Assembly: GCA_028274925.1 (NCBI GenBank)
Contig: JAQCNR010000351.1
Span: forward strand, 1-5,258
DNA length: 5,258 nt
Direction of reading: 5' to 3'
Source of the DNA: Halovenus sp.
GTDB lineage: Archaea > Halobacteriota > Halobacteria > Halobacteriales > Haloarculaceae
Positions 4,704 to 5,258 of this stretch are shown one piece after another; position 1 is the first letter of the stretch, and the number at the start of each line of letters is the position of its first letter. The translations under genes were made by a program, and so were the position numbers. The notes below the pieces were generated by a model. That model ran no database searches. It was not told the DNA's origin and saw only the letters and a list, made by a program, of their open reading frames with translations.

Positions 4704-5258
4704 CTAGAGTTCGATCCGTTCGACAATCTGTTCGTCATCTGTGTGCGAGTTGATCGCCACGATGCGGAGATATTCCTGCAGGCCCGAGTCCTTGATTTTC
4801 GCTTTCAGAAGGTTGTCAACCTGGAAGACGCCCGCGGCGTTCGTCATCGCAATTTCCACGAGAACAGTCGGACCGGGGGTGTCTTTGAGCATCACGCGCT
4901 CGATAGCCTGGCTGGAGACAGTGTTGATACCGCGGCCGCCGCGTTCGTATGGGTTTCGTGAGCGCCCACGTTCCATATCCAGTGCGTCTGCGACCCGGAC
5001 GATACCGGCTTCGAGCGTTAGCGGTTCTTCTTCGGTGTGGTGACAGATGATGGCGTGCAGAATCTCGCCTTTCATCCGAACCCGCTCGCGGAGGTCGTAG
5101 AACTCGTCGAGGATGCGGTTGAGCATATCTGCCGCCAGCGGAATAGAGTAGTAGGGGTGGTCGTCCCGGTGGACGACGTGACCGATGTCGTGCAGCGTCG
5201 CAGCCAGTGCGATAATGACTGGTTCGTCGGCCTCGTCAAGCCCCTGCTGGCGGGCACC
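4704..5258 (-). CDS. HD-domain metal-dependent phosphohydrolase, C-terminal part; 5' end outside window
   Basis: The minus-strand frame is open from the window edge to TAG, giving 184 visible residues. The N-terminus, which should carry the first His of the H...HD...D metal site, is missing. The HD pair is at visible residues 23-24 in TLHDIGH. It is followed by H68 in LHAIICHHT (66-75) and the distal Asp (about 91) in RVADALDMERGR (88-99). After the HD core comes a conserved-looking segment, GGRGINTVSS, and a C-terminal part with VLVEIAMTNAAGVFQVDNLL, ending in IEL. The family hydrolyses phosphate esters or nucleotides, but the substrate of this archaeal group is not known to me. The in-frame ATG at 5126 is internal, because the HD motif lies upstream of it. 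Its stop codon directly abuts the E1-alpha stop codon. Confidence 0.9.
   Translation of the reverse strand, partial: GARQQGLDEADEPVIIALAATLHDIGHVVHRDDHPYYSIPLAADMLNRILDEFYDLRERVRMKGEILHAIICHHTEEEPLTLEAGIVRVADALDMERGRSRNPYERGGRGINTVSSQAIERVMLKDTPGPTVLVEIAMTNAAGVFQVDNLLKAKIKDSGLQEYLRIVAINSHTDDEQIVERIEL

Noticed and set aside
1..5258. Possible mobile element, CRISPR array, tRNA/rRNA or defence system
   Set aside because: I saw no terminal inverted repeats with a transposase, no regularly spaced repeats, no RNA gene signatures and no defence-type domain. All long coding frames are explained by housekeeping or conserved haloarchaeal genes.

Overview
The window looks like ordinary chromosomal DNA of a halophilic archaeon (class Halobacteria). 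The proteins are rich in Asp and Glu and poor in Lys. Two small genes (DUF5518-like and DUF5779-like) belong, from memory, to families known mainly from haloarchaea. Several genes have a T/A-rich hexamer centred about 26-29 nt before the ATG and mostly no clear Shine-Dalgarno, which is the usual layout of haloarchaeal leaderless transcripts. Base composition is moderately GC-rich throughout, with no obvious break suggesting recent transfer.

Layout: (1) 1-720 (+), the C-terminal half of a thiolase, followed by a hairpin that could stop transcription from both sides. (2) 788-1159 (-), a glycine-rich membrane protein of the DUF5518 type. (3) 1308-1968 (-), a two-gene operon with a DUF5779-like protein first and a VOC-fold protein second, separated by one nucleotide. 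(4) 2052-3197 (+), purK, divergent from that operon across an 83-bp gap in which each start has a TTTTGC element at the same distance. (5) 3199-3417 (-), a small UPF0175-like helix-turn-helix protein, tail to tail with purK. (6) 3570-4703 (+), the alpha subunit of a 2-oxo acid dehydrogenase E1, apparently without its beta subunit, E2 or E3 beside it. (7) 4704-5258 (-), the C-terminal part of an HD-domain phosphohydrolase, whose stop codon directly touches the E1-alpha stop codon.

The genes do not form one pathway. Thiolase and E1-alpha are both acyl-CoA metabolism enzymes and PurK acts in purine synthesis; the rest are conserved proteins of unknown or loosely known function. I found no mobile element, CRISPR array, RNA gene or defence system, and I do not think the window holds an undescribed multi-gene system. 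The points most worth a second look are the isolated E1-alpha, the tightly coupled DUF5779-VOC pair, the two convergent gene pairs with 0-1 nt between stop codons, and the paired leaderless promoters.
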